Source: Proteobacteria bacterium UBA652 (lineage in GTDB: Bacteria > Pseudomonadota > Gammaproteobacteria > Nitrosococcales > Methylophagaceae). Taken from it: a stretch of 19,211 nt of DNA. Position 1 is the stretch's first letter. Every line of letters starts with the position of its first letter. Below, one piece after another: positions 1-8,305 of this stretch. The notes beneath the pieces are model-generated. The model did not search any database and was not told the origin of the DNA. It saw only the letters and a list, made by a program, of their open reading frames with translations. A program made the position numbers and the translations under genes. The stretch is taken from assembly GCA_002299915.1 (NCBI GenBank), contig DBOG01000051.1, forward strand, positions 1 through 19,211. The letters run 5' to 3'.

Positions 1-24
1 CTGAAAGATCAACAGACCCTAGTG

Positions 25-861
25 TTAAAATTTCAATTCAAATTGTTGTGGTTTCCCTGTTAGTGGGCAGTCAAATGCCAAATAGCTTGCTGTCAGCTTC
101 AAATCAACCGAACTGCTATTTGCCGTGCCATATAAGCGGTCACCAATAATAGGATACCCTAAGTCTGCCAGATGACGGCGGATCTGGTGTTTTCGTCCTG
201 TTTCAATCGATACGCTAAGTATGCTTTGATCTTGCTGCGCATCATAGGCTAATACACTAAAAATACTGACCGCATGGCGACCTTCAATATCAGCGTCAAT
301 GCGCAGCCTTGTTCGTCCTGATGTTATCGCAAATTTTCCAGCTACAACGGCACAATAGCGCTTATCAATTTGACGATCATGGAATAAACTAGATAAGGAA
401 GTAGTTGCTTTCTTTTCATGTGCAACAATAATTAAGCCACGGGTTGCCCGATCCAAGCGATGCACCGCAAAGCTGACACGTTCTGGCTTTAATATCTGTT
501 CAGCCCAACGGGTAATCGTGCAATGATCTCCCCACTTTGATCCTTGAGACAACATGCCAGATGGTTTGTCCCACACACTATACGCGCCCAAATCAGCTAT
601 TAACTGTGCTGCTGGCGGAACTTGTTCCAATACCGATCTGTCATAGTAGATGTGCAGGATCTGACCTGCGGACAACATTTTCTTTGCGCGCCTTAATCGG
701 CGCACCTGTTGGCCATCAGTCAACCATACCGCACCCTGTTGCATGATTTGTTTGATTTTCTGCTTTGATAAACCCGTTTTATCGCTTAATATATCAACCG
801 CAGATAAATCAGCTTGTTTGATCTCAATATGGTTTTCAAATTTGTTAGGCACTTCAATCAT
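25..861 (-). CDS. RluA-family RNA pseudouridine synthase
   Basis: It isomerises uridine to pseudouridine in rRNA or tRNA in the cytoplasm; the target base cannot be read from sequence. The 278-residue protein has an S4-like RNA-binding stretch at about residues 20-73. The catalytic domain follows, with HRLDRATRG at 134-142 (D137 is the expected catalytic aspartate) and the family motif GRKHQIRRHLADLGYPIIGD at 222-241. I chose the ATG at 861. The frame stays open up to a TTG at 924, but that would lie only 5 nt from the divergent gene and add a poorly conserved N-terminus, whereas the ATG has a purine-rich GAAGA just upstream. It is divergent from the DUF4124 gene across 67 bp. It could be a RluA, TruC or other subclass; the family call is firm, the substrate is not. 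Confidence 0.88.
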   Translation of the reverse strand: MIEVPNKFENHIEIKQADLSAVDILSDKTGLSKQKIKQIMQQGAVWLTDGQQVRRLRRAKKMLSAGQILHIYYDRSVLEQVPPAAQLIADLGAYSVWDKPSGMLSQGSKWGDHCTITRWAEQILKPERVSFAVHRLDRATRGLIIVAHEKKATTSLSSLFHDRQIDKRYCAVVAGKFAITSGRTRLRIDADIEGRHAVSIFSVLAYDAQQDQSILSVSIETGRKHQIRRHLADLGYPIIGDRLYGTANSSSVDLKLTASYLAFDCPLTGKPQQFELKF

Positions 862-928
862 GTCATCTTCATTGAATTTGGCGTAAAATACGCAGGATAT
901 CAATTTTTTAATAATTAGGAACAAAATA

Positions 929-1483
929 ATGTTACTTAACTTTTTTCGCTATAGTGCATTGATATTGCTTTGCACTAGTTACCCAGCCAGTGCTGAAATC
1001 CATAAATGGACAGATGAGAACGGTAAGGTGCATTACTCTCAGGTGCCGCCAAACCAAATAAAAACAGAAACCATTGCCGCGCCTTCAAAGCCAGCAGTTG
1101 ATCCTGAAGAGGCGACAGAAAACCTAAATGAGCGCTTAGAAACGGATCGGATAGCGGATCAAGAAAAATATCTTGCCGATCAAAATGCCGCAAACCTAAA
1201 AAAGAAACAAGAAGCACAAGAACACAATTGTAAGGCGGCAACACAAAATCTTAAACTTTACCAATCCTATGGTCGTGTCCGCGTAAAAGAAACCGATGGT
1301 AGTTATACCCGATTATCAGAAGAAGATCGCCAACAACGGATTAGCAATATGAAAGAAAAAATAACTGAGTTTTGTGATGGTCCACCTGTCACTCTCACCG
1401 AAGCTGAAAAATCGAAGGCTATACTTACTGAGGAGGCGCCAGCCCAATCAGCCACTGAACAAGAGCCAACCGCTACAGAATAG
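929..1483 (+). CDS. Secreted DUF4124-domain protein
   Basis: A 184-residue envelope protein of unknown function. A Sec signal peptide is clear: MLLNFFR followed by a hydrophobic core and a likely cleavage after ASA at residues 20-22. The DUF4124 motif comes directly after it (IHKWTDENGKVHYSQVPP, about 24-41), then a long charged, probably helical region rich in E, K and Q. Two cysteines, in EHNCKAA and ITEFCDG, could form a periplasmic disulfide. An AGGA at 917-920 lies 8 nt before the ATG. The MIF-like gene follows after 14 nt, so the two are probably co-transcribed. DUF4124 proteins are common in gamma- and betaproteobacteria; no biochemical role is established that I can assign here. Confidence 0.85.
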   Translation: MLLNFFRYSALILLCTSYPASAEIHKWTDENGKVHYSQVPPNQIKTETIAAPSKPAVDPEEATENLNERLETDRIADQEKYLADQNAANLKKKQEAQEHNCKAATQNLKLYQSYGRVRVKETDGSYTRLSEEDRQQRISNMKEKITEFCDGPPVTLTEAEKSKAILTEEAPAQSATEQEPTATE

Positions 1484-1497
1484 TAAAGGAAAATATC

Positions 1498-1830
1498 ATG
1501 CCTTATATGCATATCGAAACCAATCAAACATGCACGGATAGCGATAGTTTTATCAAACAAGCCAGCCTAACAGTGGCGCGTATCAGTGGCAAGCCTGAAA
1601 GCTATGTGATGGTCTCCTTGGCAATGGATCAGGTGATGAGCATGGGCGGTAGCACAGATCCTGTGGCTTTTGTCGATTACCGGAGCCTTGGCTTACCCGA
1701 TACAAGTGCTTTGTCAGAGGCCTTATGTCAGTTAATACATGAGCAATTTAATATTGTCGGTGATCGTATTTATATCAGCATGACCGATTCACCCCGCCAA
1801 AATTGGGGTTGGAATCACAGTACCTTCTGA
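1498..1830 (+). CDS. MIF-like tautomerase (phenylpyruvate/dopachrome tautomerase family)
   Basis: A 110-residue homologue of macrophage migration inhibitory factor. Family members are trimeric and use the N-terminal proline, exposed after Met removal, as catalytic base. Here Pro is codon 2 (MPYMHIETN). The motifs line up with animal MIF: SGKPESYVMVSL (the Lys-32 region), the GGSTDP loop, RIYISMTD and the C-terminal NWGWNHSTF. The CxxC of human MIF is absent (VAFV instead). There is no signal peptide, so it is likely cytosolic. AAAGGA lies shortly before the ATG. It sits between the DUF4124 gene and proS in a same-strand cluster. The natural substrate is unknown; keto-enol tautomerisation of phenylpyruvate-like compounds is inferred from family. 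Confidence 0.87.
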   Translation: MPYMHIETNQTCTDSDSFIKQASLTVARISGKPESYVMVSLAMDQVMSMGGSTDPVAFVDYRSLGLPDTSALSEALCQLIHEQFNIVGDRIYISMTDSPRQNWGWNHSTF

Positions 1831-1858
1831 ATAGCAAAACAATTCAATAATAACGATA

Positions 1859-1868
1859 GGATGCATCC
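1859..1868. repeat. 10-bp perfect palindrome over the proS ribosome-binding region
   Basis: GGATGCATCC reads the same on both strands. It overlaps the only Shine-Dalgarno-like sequence (ATAGGA, 1856-1861) upstream of the proS ATG at 1875. A DNA-binding role or simple chance are both possible. Confidence 0.4.
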
Positions 1869-1874
1869 CCTCGC

Positions 1875-3584
1875 ATGCGCGCAACAAATATATTAATTTC
1901 AACCTTAAAAGAAACCCCAGCTGATGCGGAGGTGATGAGCCATCAACTTATGCTACGGGCAGGTTTAATTCGTCGTCTAGCATCGGGGTTATATACTTGG
2001 TTGCCGATGGGCTTACGCGTGTTGCGGAAAGTAGAAAACATTGTACGCGACGAAATGAATGCAGCCGATGCGCAAGAATTATTGATGCCCACCATTCAAC
2101 CCGCCGAACTCTGGCAAGAAACTGCACGTTGGGAAAAATATGGTCCTGAATTATTACGGCTAACCGATCGCCATCAACGTGAATTTTGTTATGGACCGAC
2201 CCATGAAGAAGTGATCACGGATTTAGCCCGTAGTGAATTGCGTAGCTATAAACAACTACCCATTACTTTTTATCAAATCCAAACCAAGTTTCGTGATGAA
2301 ATTCGGCCCCGTTTTGGGGTGATGCGGGCACGTGAGTTTTTGATGAAAGATGCCTATTCTTTCCATATTGATCAGGCTTCACTGCAACGCACATATGATG
2401 GCATGTTTGCTGCTTATAATCGTATTTTTGAACAGGTCGGCTTAAATTTTCGCCCTGTGCAAGCTGATACAGGGAGCATCGGTGGTGAAGCATCCCATGA
2501 ATTTCACGTGCTTGCTAGCTCTGGCGAAGATGCCATCGCGTTTAGTGATGGTAGTGATTATGCCGCTAATGTTGAATTAGCTGAGGCTTTAGCACCTAGC
2601 GGCGAACGCCCTGCGGCCAGCGCTGAAAAAGCAAAGGTGGACACCCCTAAAAAGTATACGATCGAAGATGTCTGTGAGTTCCTGGCTATCCCCGCCAAAC
2701 AATGCCTTAAAACATTATTGGTTGAGGGTGCTGAAGAAAATAGCGTGATCGCGTTGGTTTTACGCGGTGATCATGCGTTAAATGAAATTAAAGCAGAGAA
2801 AATGTCTGCGGTCGCGACACCCTTAACATTTTTGCCCCCCGAAAAAGCGTTTGAAATATCGGGGGCGCATGTCGGCTCTATTGGGCCTATTGGTCTTAAC
2901 ATCCCTGTTATTGCCGATCGTAGTGCCGTGTTAATGTCAGACTTTGTTTGTGGTGCAAATCAGGATAATAAACATTTTACGGGTATCAATTGGGAGCGCG
3001 ACTTAGCAGCGCCAGAAGTCGCTGATTTACGGAATGTGGTCGCAGGCGACCCCAGCCCTGATGGCAACGGTACACTAGATATTGCGCGCGGCATTGAGGT
3101 GGGCCATATTTTCCAATTAGGCGATAACTATAGTCAGAAACTTAATGCCAATGTGCTTGGCGAATCGGGTAAGGCGCAAGTGTTAACCATGGGGTGTTAT
3201 GGTATTGGCGTATCACGTGTTGTCGCCGCGGCCATTGAACAGCATCATGATGAACGCGGTATTATCTGGCCATTATCGATTGCTCCGTTCCAAGTTGTAT
3301 TGATACCCATTAACGCCCATAAATCAGTGCGGCTACGAGAAGCTGCTGATGCGCTGTATGATGAACTAATATCGGCGGGATTTGATGTGCTTTATGATGA
3401 CCGCGGCCTGCGGCCTGGTGTTGCCTTTGCCGATATGGAATTGATCGGGATCCCGCATCGTTTAGTGCTTGGTGAGCGTAGCCTTGATAAGGGCGAAATA
3501 GAATATAAATCGCGTAGTGACGCTGATAGTGAGGAGTGGCCGCTGTCTAATGTTATTAGCCAGTTGCGCGCCCAGCTTGCATAA
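1875..3584 (+). CDS. proS: Prolyl-tRNA synthetase, bacterial type with editing insertion
   Basis: It charges tRNA-Pro with proline (class II synthetase, cytoplasmic, dimer). The 569-residue length fits the E. coli enzyme (572). The N-terminus [20 protein letters not shown] matches the family start, which supports the ATG at 1875. Class II motif 2 lies at about residues 137-164 ([19 protein letters not shown]), and motif 3 at about 438-465 ([17 protein letters not shown]). The YbaK-like editing domain that clears Ala-tRNA-Pro is inserted at about 224-407 ([25 protein letters not shown]). The anticodon-binding domain is C-terminal ([14 protein letters not shown] region). It lies 44 nt after the MIF-like gene and 27 nt before fumC. 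The Shine-Dalgarno sequence is weak and rather far from the start. Confidence 0.97.
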   Translation: MRATNILISTLKETPADAEVMSHQLMLRAGLIRRLASGLYTWLPMGLRVLRKVENIVRDEMNAADAQELLMPTIQPAELWQETARWEKYGPELLRLTDRHQREFCYGPTHEEVITDLARSELRSYKQLPITFYQIQTKFRDEIRPRFGVMRAREFLMKDAYSFHIDQASLQRTYDGMFAAYNRIFEQVGLNFRPVQADTGSIGGEASHEFHVLASSGEDAIAFSDGSDYAANVELAEALAPSGERPAASAEKAKVDTPKKYTIEDVCEFLAIPAKQCLKTLLVEGAEENSVIALVLRGDHALNEIKAEKMSAVATPLTFLPPEKAFEISGAHVGSIGPIGLNIPVIADRSAVLMSDFVCGANQDNKHFTGINWERDLAAPEVADLRNVVAGDPSPDGNGTLDIARGIEVGHIFQLGDNYSQKLNANVLGESGKAQVLTMGCYGIGVSRVVAAAIEQHHDERGIIWPLSIAPFQVVLIPINAHKSVRLREAADALYDELISAGFDVLYDDRGLRPGVAFADMELIGIPHRLVLGERSLDKGEIEYKSRSDADSEEWPLSNVISQLRAQLA

Positions 3585-3611
3585 ACACCTTTTAATCAAG
3601 GAAGCTAGAGC

Positions 3612-4991
3612 ATGACAACGACACGCATCGAATCTGATAGCATGGGCAAATTAGAAGTCCCGACACACGCACTTTATGCTGCGCAAACACAGCGTGCAAT
3701 CAATAACTTCCCGGTGAGTGGTCAACGGCTTCCTGAAACTTTTATTCGTTCTCTATTATTAGCAAAATCAGCGGCAGCTAAAGCCAATATGAGTCTAAAT
3801 CAGATCCCTAAAGATATGGGAGCAGCAATTTGTAAGGCTGTTGACCATTTATTATCAGAACAAGATTTGATGCAACATTTTCCAATTGATGTTTTCCAAA
3901 CCGGATCCGGAACCAGTTCAAATATGAATGCTAATGAGGTGTTGGCAACTATAGCGAGCCAGATTTATGGGAAAAAAATTAGCCCAAATGATCATATTAA
4001 CCATGGCCAGAGTAGCAATGATATTATTCCTTCAACGATACATATCAGTGCAGCGATTGAACTCGATAGAAAACTATTGCCTGCATTAAGCCATTTGGCT
4101 CATATTATTCGCCAAAAATCAGCAACAGTAGATCACCATATTAAAACAGGCAGAAGCCATCTGATGGATGCCATGCCTGTTCGTATGAGCCAAAGCTTAG
4201 ACAGTTGGGCGATGCAGATCGACCAAAATATAATCCAACTTAAACAATTACAAGTCGCGATACAAGCATTAGCACAAGGGGGCACTGCTGTTGGCACAGG
4301 TATTAATGCCCATCCAGAGTTTGCAATTCAATTCAATAAAGAATTAACGCAACTGATAGGATTAACATTTACACCCGCAGATAACTTTTTTGCATTAATA
4401 GCGTCTCAAGATACTGCTGTTTCCCTATCGGGACAGCTTAAGGCAACTGCGGTTACAATTAGTAAAATAGCCAATGATTTGCGTTGGATGAATTCTGGCC
4501 CGCTAGCAGGCTTGGCTGAAATTGAGTTATCAGCATTACAACCCGGCTCATCTATTATGCCGGGTAAAGTTAATCCCGTGATTCCAGAAGCGGCCGCCAT
4601 GGTGTCTGCACAAGTTATTGGTAACGATCTGACGATAACTATCGCAGGTCAATCAGGCAATTTTGAGCTTAATGTGATGTTGCCTTTGATTGCCAGCAAG
4701 CTGTTAGACAGTCTGCATATTTTGACTACTACTTGCCATTTATTAGCCGATAAAGCCATTAACACTTTCACGGTTAATGAACAGAACATAGCTGCATCGC
4801 TTGCCCGTAATCCCATGTTAGTCACCGCATTAAATCCGATTATTGGCTATCAAAAAGCAGCTGAGATTGCTAAGCAAGCTTATGAAGAAGGAAGAACTAT
4901 TATCGATGTTGCTGCAGAACATACCGAACTTTCTATCGACGAATTAAGTAACTTATTGGATCCGGAGAAATTAACACATGGTGGTATCTAA
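3612..4991 (+). CDS. fumC: Class II fumarate hydratase
   Basis: It catalyses the reversible hydration of fumarate to L-malate in the TCA cycle, as an iron-independent homotetramer. The 459-residue protein has all superfamily signatures: GSGTSSNMNANEV, HGQSSNDIIPSTIH, GRSHLMDAMPVRMSQ with H183 (E. coli H188 equivalent), and GSSIMPGKVNP with catalytic S313. The LMDAMPVRMSQ variant resembles the Pseudomonas FumC1 subtype rather than E. coli FumC. Aspartase is less likely given the overall match. A strong AAGGAAG at 3598-3604 lies 7 nt before the ATG. The next gene's start overlaps its stop region, suggesting coupled translation. Confidence 0.95.
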   Translation: MTTTRIESDSMGKLEVPTHALYAAQTQRAINNFPVSGQRLPETFIRSLLLAKSAAAKANMSLNQIPKDMGAAICKAVDHLLSEQDLMQHFPIDVFQTGSGTSSNMNANEVLATIASQIYGKKISPNDHINHGQSSNDIIPSTIHISAAIELDRKLLPALSHLAHIIRQKSATVDHHIKTGRSHLMDAMPVRMSQSLDSWAMQIDQNIIQLKQLQVAIQALAQGGTAVGTGINAHPEFAIQFNKELTQLIGLTFTPADNFFALIASQDTAVSLSGQLKATAVTISKIANDLRWMNSGPLAGLAEIELSALQPGSSIMPGKVNPVIPEAAAMVSAQVIGNDLTITIAGQSGNFELNVMLPLIASKLLDSLHILTTTCHLLADKAINTFTVNEQNIAASLARNPMLVTALNPIIGYQKAAEIAKQAYEEGRTIIDVAAEHTELSIDELSNLLDPEKLTHGGI

Positions 4992-5766
4992 TAAAATAAA
5001 TGGCGAGATAATTTATGGTGTGCCTCCTCGCTACTTACGATATCTTACGATGAATATAGTATGGTTTGCTTTAGTGTCCGCCCTGCTCTTACCGCAGTTA
5101 ACCTTTGCTGATAGCATTAAACGAGTGGTGCGTGATGATGGGGTTATTGAATATACCAATGTGCCCAATAGTGATAGAAAAACCTATCATGTTGAAGGAA
5201 CAAGTGATCGGACTTCCTATATTTATAAATATAATAGATCTGATGATGTCGTGGTGTATACCAATCAAAAACCAGAGGGTCAAGATGGCGTTCAAACTCT
5301 GACATTTAAAGTCAGCTGTTATGCGTGTGATCCAGATTCTACAATTAATTGGAAAGGTGTCAAATTACACACCTCTAAATATCTAGACTTTATTACACAA
5401 GCCAGTGAAAAACATCAAGTAGATGCGGCCTTAATTCGCGCGGTCATTCATGCTGAATCGGCCTTTAATCCCAGTGCCAGATCGCCTGTGGGGGCACAAG
5501 GCCTAATGCAACTGATGCCCGGCACTGCAAAAGATTTAGGGGTAACAAACTCGCTTGATCCTGAACAAAATATTAATGGGGGCGCTAAATATTTAGCGCA
5601 AATGTTGGCTACATTTGATAATGATATCGCACTCGCCACCGCGGCATATAATGCCGGCCCAAATGCGGTGAAAAAATATAATGGCATTCCACCCTATGCA
5701 GAAACACAAGTCTATGTGAAGCGCGTAAAATTACTACTGCAGCGTTATCAAGATGTCGCATCATAA
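4978..5766 (+). CDS. Secreted lytic transglycosylase (SLT domain) with N-terminal DUF4124-like repeats
   Basis: It cleaves the MurNAc-GlcNAc bond of peptidoglycan in the periplasm, leaving 1,6-anhydro ends. The 262-residue product has two DUF4124-like units in tandem (IKRVVRDDGVIEYTNVP, about 47-63; IYKYNRSDDVVVYTNQKP, about 82-99). The SLT domain runs from about 136, with catalytic E160 in IHAESAFNP, GLMQLMPGTA at 175-184 and AYNAGP at 223-228. A signal peptide begins at Met25 (MNIVWFALVS, cleavage after TFA). The start is uncertain: ATG 4978 has GGAG 10 nt upstream and overlaps fumC by 14 nt, while ATG 5050 gives a classical signal peptide (238 aa) but lacks a visible Shine-Dalgarno sequence. 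Confidence 0.88.
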   Translation: MVVSNKINGEIIYGVPPRYLRYLTMNIVWFALVSALLLPQLTFADSIKRVVRDDGVIEYTNVPNSDRKTYHVEGTSDRTSYIYKYNRSDDVVVYTNQKPEGQDGVQTLTFKVSCYACDPDSTINWKGVKLHTSKYLDFITQASEKHQVDAALIRAVIHAESAFNPSARSPVGAQGLMQLMPGTAKDLGVTNSLDPEQNINGGAKYLAQMLATFDNDIALATAAYNAGPNAVKKYNGIPPYAETQVYVKRVKLLLQRYQDVAS

Positions 5767-5790
5767 GTCGTATGCTTTGATGTGGGTTTT

Positions 5791-5799
5791 TGATAAAAT
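5791..5799 (+). promoter_or_regulatory. Extended -10 promoter for trpGDC
   Basis: TG-A-TAAAAT at 5791-5799 matches an extended -10 element (TGnTATAAT, one mismatch in the hexamer). The -35 region is poor, as is usual for this promoter type. It sits in the 62-bp gap before trpG and would start transcription at about 5806. No leader peptide rich in Trp codons and no attenuator hairpin is visible between it and the ATG at 5829. Confidence 0.5.
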
Positions 5800-5828
5800 A
5801 AGACGCTAACATTCATTTGAGAAACCGC

Positions 5829-6413
5829 ATGCTGTTAATGATCGATAATTATGATTCTTTCACCTATAACCTCGTCCAATATTTTGGTGAGTTAGGTGCA
5901 GAGGTACAGGTCTATCGTAATGACAAAATTAGCATCGCTGAAATTGAAGCCTTAAATCCAGATCGTATCGTTATTTCACCAGGGCCTTGCACGCCTAATG
6001 AAGCTGGAATTTCTCTTGATGTTATCAAATACTTTGCGGGCAAAAAACCGATTTTAGGAGTCTGTTTAGGCCATCAATCTATTGGCCAAGCATTTGGCGG
6101 TGATGTGATCCATGCAAATGCAATTATGCATGGTAAAACCTCCCCTATTTATCACAATGATAGCAGTGTATTCCGCGGCTTAGACAACCCGCTTACGGCA
6201 ACGCGTTATCATTCCTTAGTCGTCGATAAAGCTACATTGCCCGATTGCTTTACGATTACGGCATGGACACAAACTGAATCAGGAGAGCTTGATGAGATCA
6301 TGGGGATTGAACATAATAGTTTGCCGATTGAAGGCGTGCAATTCCATCCTGAATCTATCTTGACGGAACAAGGCCATGCCCTGCTTAATAACTTTCTTAC
6401 CCGCCCGCTTTGA
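5829..6413 (+). CDS. trpG: Anthranilate synthase glutaminase subunit (TrpG/PabA type)
   Basis: It releases ammonia from glutamine for anthranilate synthase (with TrpE) and, in many bacteria, also for aminodeoxychorismate synthase. The 194-residue class I amidotransferase has the triad C79 ([15 protein letters not shown]), H173 and E175 (GVQFHPESI), plus the oxyanion motif [10 protein letters not shown] at 51-60. I chose ATG 5829 because [18 protein letters not shown] is the usual family N-terminus and GAGA lies 6 nt upstream; the frame extends to a TTG at 5817 without support. It is first of trpGDC, 14 nt before trpD. No trpE is adjacent in this window, as in Pseudomonas where trpE is apart. 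Confidence 0.95.
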   Translation: MLLMIDNYDSFTYNLVQYFGELGAEVQVYRNDKISIAEIEALNPDRIVISPGPCTPNEAGISLDVIKYFAGKKPILGVCLGHQSIGQAFGGDVIHANAIMHGKTSPIYHNDSSVFRGLDNPLTATRYHSLVVDKATLPDCFTITAWTQTESGELDEIMGIEHNSLPIEGVQFHPESILTEQGHALLNNFLTRPL

Positions 6414-6427
6414 TAAAGAATAATACT

Positions 6428-7447
6428 ATGGATCTTCAATCTGCTATCCGCGCCCTATTACAAAATCAAGACCTAAATGATTCAGACATGACCTCGGTGA
6501 TGCAGACGATTATGACCGGTGAAGCCACTCCCGCTCAAATTGGCGGTTTTTTAATTGGCCTACAAATGAAAGGCGAAACCGCAACTGAAATTACGGCAGC
6601 CGCAAAAGTCATGCGTAGCTTAGCCACCCCAGTTAATATAACGGGTGATCATATCGTTGATACCTGTGGTACCGGTGGCGATGGTGCCAGCACCTTTAAT
6701 GTCTCTACTGCCAGCGCCTTTGTGGTCGCAGCTGCCGGCGCTAAAGTGGCCAAACATGGTAATCGTTCAATTTCCAGCAGCTCTGGCAGTGCTGACGTTT
6801 TAGAAGCGGCTGGGGTGAATCTTGAACTGACGCCAGATCAAGTCAAACGTTGCATTGATGAAATCGGCATTGGCTTTTTATTCGCCCAAAAACATCATAG
6901 TGCAATGAAACATGCCATTGGGCCTCGGCGAGAAATGGGCGTGCGTACCATTTTTAACCTACTCGGCCCGTTGACCAATCCTGCACAAGCAAAACGACAA
7001 GTATTAGGGGTGTTTGATGCTGAATGGGTGCGCCCAATGGCGGAAGTATTACAAGCCCTTGGGAGTGAGCATGTGCTTGTTGTGCATGCTGAAGATGGCT
7101 TAGATGAAATCAGCATTGGTGCCCCTACTCATATTGCAGAACTGCATGACGATACAATTAAAACCTACACTATCAGCCCAGAAGAATTTGGCTTTACACG
7201 AACAACGGCAACGCAACTTTCCGTTAACAGTGCGGTTGAAAGTTTGGCGGTTATCAATGATGTGTTTGCTGACCAAGCAGGGCCTGCTCGTGATATCGTA
7301 GTATTGAATGCTGGTGCAGCTATTTATGCTGCAGATCTCGTCACCAGCTTACAAGATGGGATTCAGCAAGCCCATGCATTAATTGCCAATGGTGCTGCAA
7401 AACAAAAAATGAATGAACTCGTTCGCCTCAGCCAACAACTTAGTTAA
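6428..7447 (+). CDS. trpD: Anthranilate phosphoribosyltransferase
   Basis: It transfers phosphoribose from PRPP to anthranilate, the second committed step of tryptophan synthesis; cytosolic dimer. The 339-residue protein has the PRPP/Mg-binding motif [14 protein letters not shown] (78-91, GTGGD at 81-85), [19 protein letters not shown] from 109, and the anthranilate-contacting [23 protein letters not shown] region. I chose ATG 6428 ([16 protein letters not shown]). An upstream in-frame TTG at 6410 overlaps the trpG stop and is unlikely. The Shine-Dalgarno sequence is modest (AAAGAA), so translation may partly depend on coupling to trpG. Confidence 0.96.
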   Translation: MDLQSAIRALLQNQDLNDSDMTSVMQTIMTGEATPAQIGGFLIGLQMKGETATEITAAAKVMRSLATPVNITGDHIVDTCGTGGDGASTFNVSTASAFVVAAAGAKVAKHGNRSISSSSGSADVLEAAGVNLELTPDQVKRCIDEIGIGFLFAQKHHSAMKHAIGPRREMGVRTIFNLLGPLTNPAQAKRQVLGVFDAEWVRPMAEVLQALGSEHVLVVHAEDGLDEISIGAPTHIAELHDDTIKTYTISPEEFGFTRTTATQLSVNSAVESLAVINDVFADQAGPARDIVVLNAGAAIYAADLVTSLQDGIQQAHALIANGAAKQKMNELVRLSQQLS

Positions 7448-7459
7448 GAGAGTCTAGCC

Positions 7460-8257
7460 GTGTCTGATCAAGCCGATATCTTGAAAAAAATATTACAGCG
7501 TAAAACTGAAGAAATCAGTGAGCGCCTGATTAAAACACCGCTTGATCTGGTACGTGAGCAGGCTGAAGATGCGGATCCTGTGCGTGGTTTTGTTGAAGCC
7601 ATTGAATCTAAAATTAATCAAGGCCAAGCAGCCGTGATTGCTGAAATTAAAAAGGCTTCGCCCAGCAAAGGCTTATTACGTGAACATTTTAACCCAGCGG
7701 ATATTGCTATCAGCTATGAAAAGAATGGCGCCGCTTGTTTATCTGTGCTGACTGATAAAGACTATTTTCAAGGCAGCGAAGCCTATCTGAAGGAAGCACG
7801 TGCCGCCTGTCAGCTACCGGTTATTCGGAAAGATTTTATTATCGATCCCTATCAAGTGTATGAAGCCAGAGCCATTGGTGCAGATTGCATTCTATTAATT
7901 GTATCTGCGCTGGATGATAGCCAATTAATCGTATTAAGCGATCTGGCATTACAGCTTGGGATGGATGTATTGATTGAAGTGCATGATTTAGCAGAATTAG
8001 AGCGGGCTTTATTGCTTAATCTACCGTTGATTGGGATTAATAACCGCAATCTCAGTACCTTTGAAACTAGCCTAAATACAACACTCGACTTATTAGCACG
8101 CATTCCTGACAATCATACCGTTATCACTGAAAGTGGTATTCATAGCCCTGCTGATGTTACATTAATGCGTGACCACAATGTCAATGGATTTTTAGTCGGA
8201 GAAATCTTTATGCGCGCTACAGATCCCGGTGCGCAACTACACACGCTCTTCTCATAA
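7460..8257 (+). CDS. trpC: Indole-3-glycerol-phosphate synthase
   Basis: It closes the ring of carboxyphenylaminodeoxyribulose phosphate to indole-glycerol phosphate, with loss of CO2 and water. The 265-residue single-domain TIM barrel is not fused to TrpF, unlike the E. coli bifunctional protein. Visible active-site stretches are E62 and K64 in [22 protein letters not shown] at 123-133, INNRNL at 193-198 and TESGI at 223-227. The start is GTG at 7460 with AAGAGAG about 7 nt upstream; no closer ATG exists. It is last gene of trpGDC, 12 nt after trpD, and is followed directly by a terminator hairpin. Confidence 0.95.
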   Translation: MSDQADILKKILQRKTEEISERLIKTPLDLVREQAEDADPVRGFVEAIESKINQGQAAVIAEIKKASPSKGLLREHFNPADIAISYEKNGAACLSVLTDKDYFQGSEAYLKEARAACQLPVIRKDFIIDPYQVYEARAIGADCILLIVSALDDSQLIVLSDLALQLGMDVLIEVHDLAELERALLLNLPLIGINNRNLSTFETSLNTTLDLLARIPDNHTVITESGIHSPADVTLMRDHNVNGFLVGEIFMRATDPGAQLHTLFS

Positions 8258-8290
8258 AAAATCCCGCCACCTACTCGGAGATGGGATTTT
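8258..8290. terminator. Bidirectional terminator between trpC and crp-like gene
   Basis: The arms AAAATCCC (8258-8265) and GGGATTTT (8283-8290) pair perfectly around a 17-nt loop. The A-rich and T-rich flanks give a T-tract in both directions, fitting the end of trpC (+) and of the convergent crp-like gene (-). Confidence 0.7.
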
Positions 8291-8305
8291 ATCTATTGCT
8301 ATAAG

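Noticed and set aside
1..24. End of a gene or terminator to the left of the pseudouridine synthase
   Set aside because: Only 24 bases are available and no stem or frame can be judged.
5098..5302. Overlapping plus and minus frames of 65 codons within the transglycosylase gene
   Set aside because: Both mirror the AT-rich coding frame of the transglycosylase; compositions are unlike a protein with any recognisable motif.
5767..5828. Possible trp leader peptide/attenuator or trp operator before trpG
   Set aside because: There is no short frame with tandem Trp codons, no mutually exclusive hairpins and no convincing TrpR-type palindrome; only an extended -10 element is supported.
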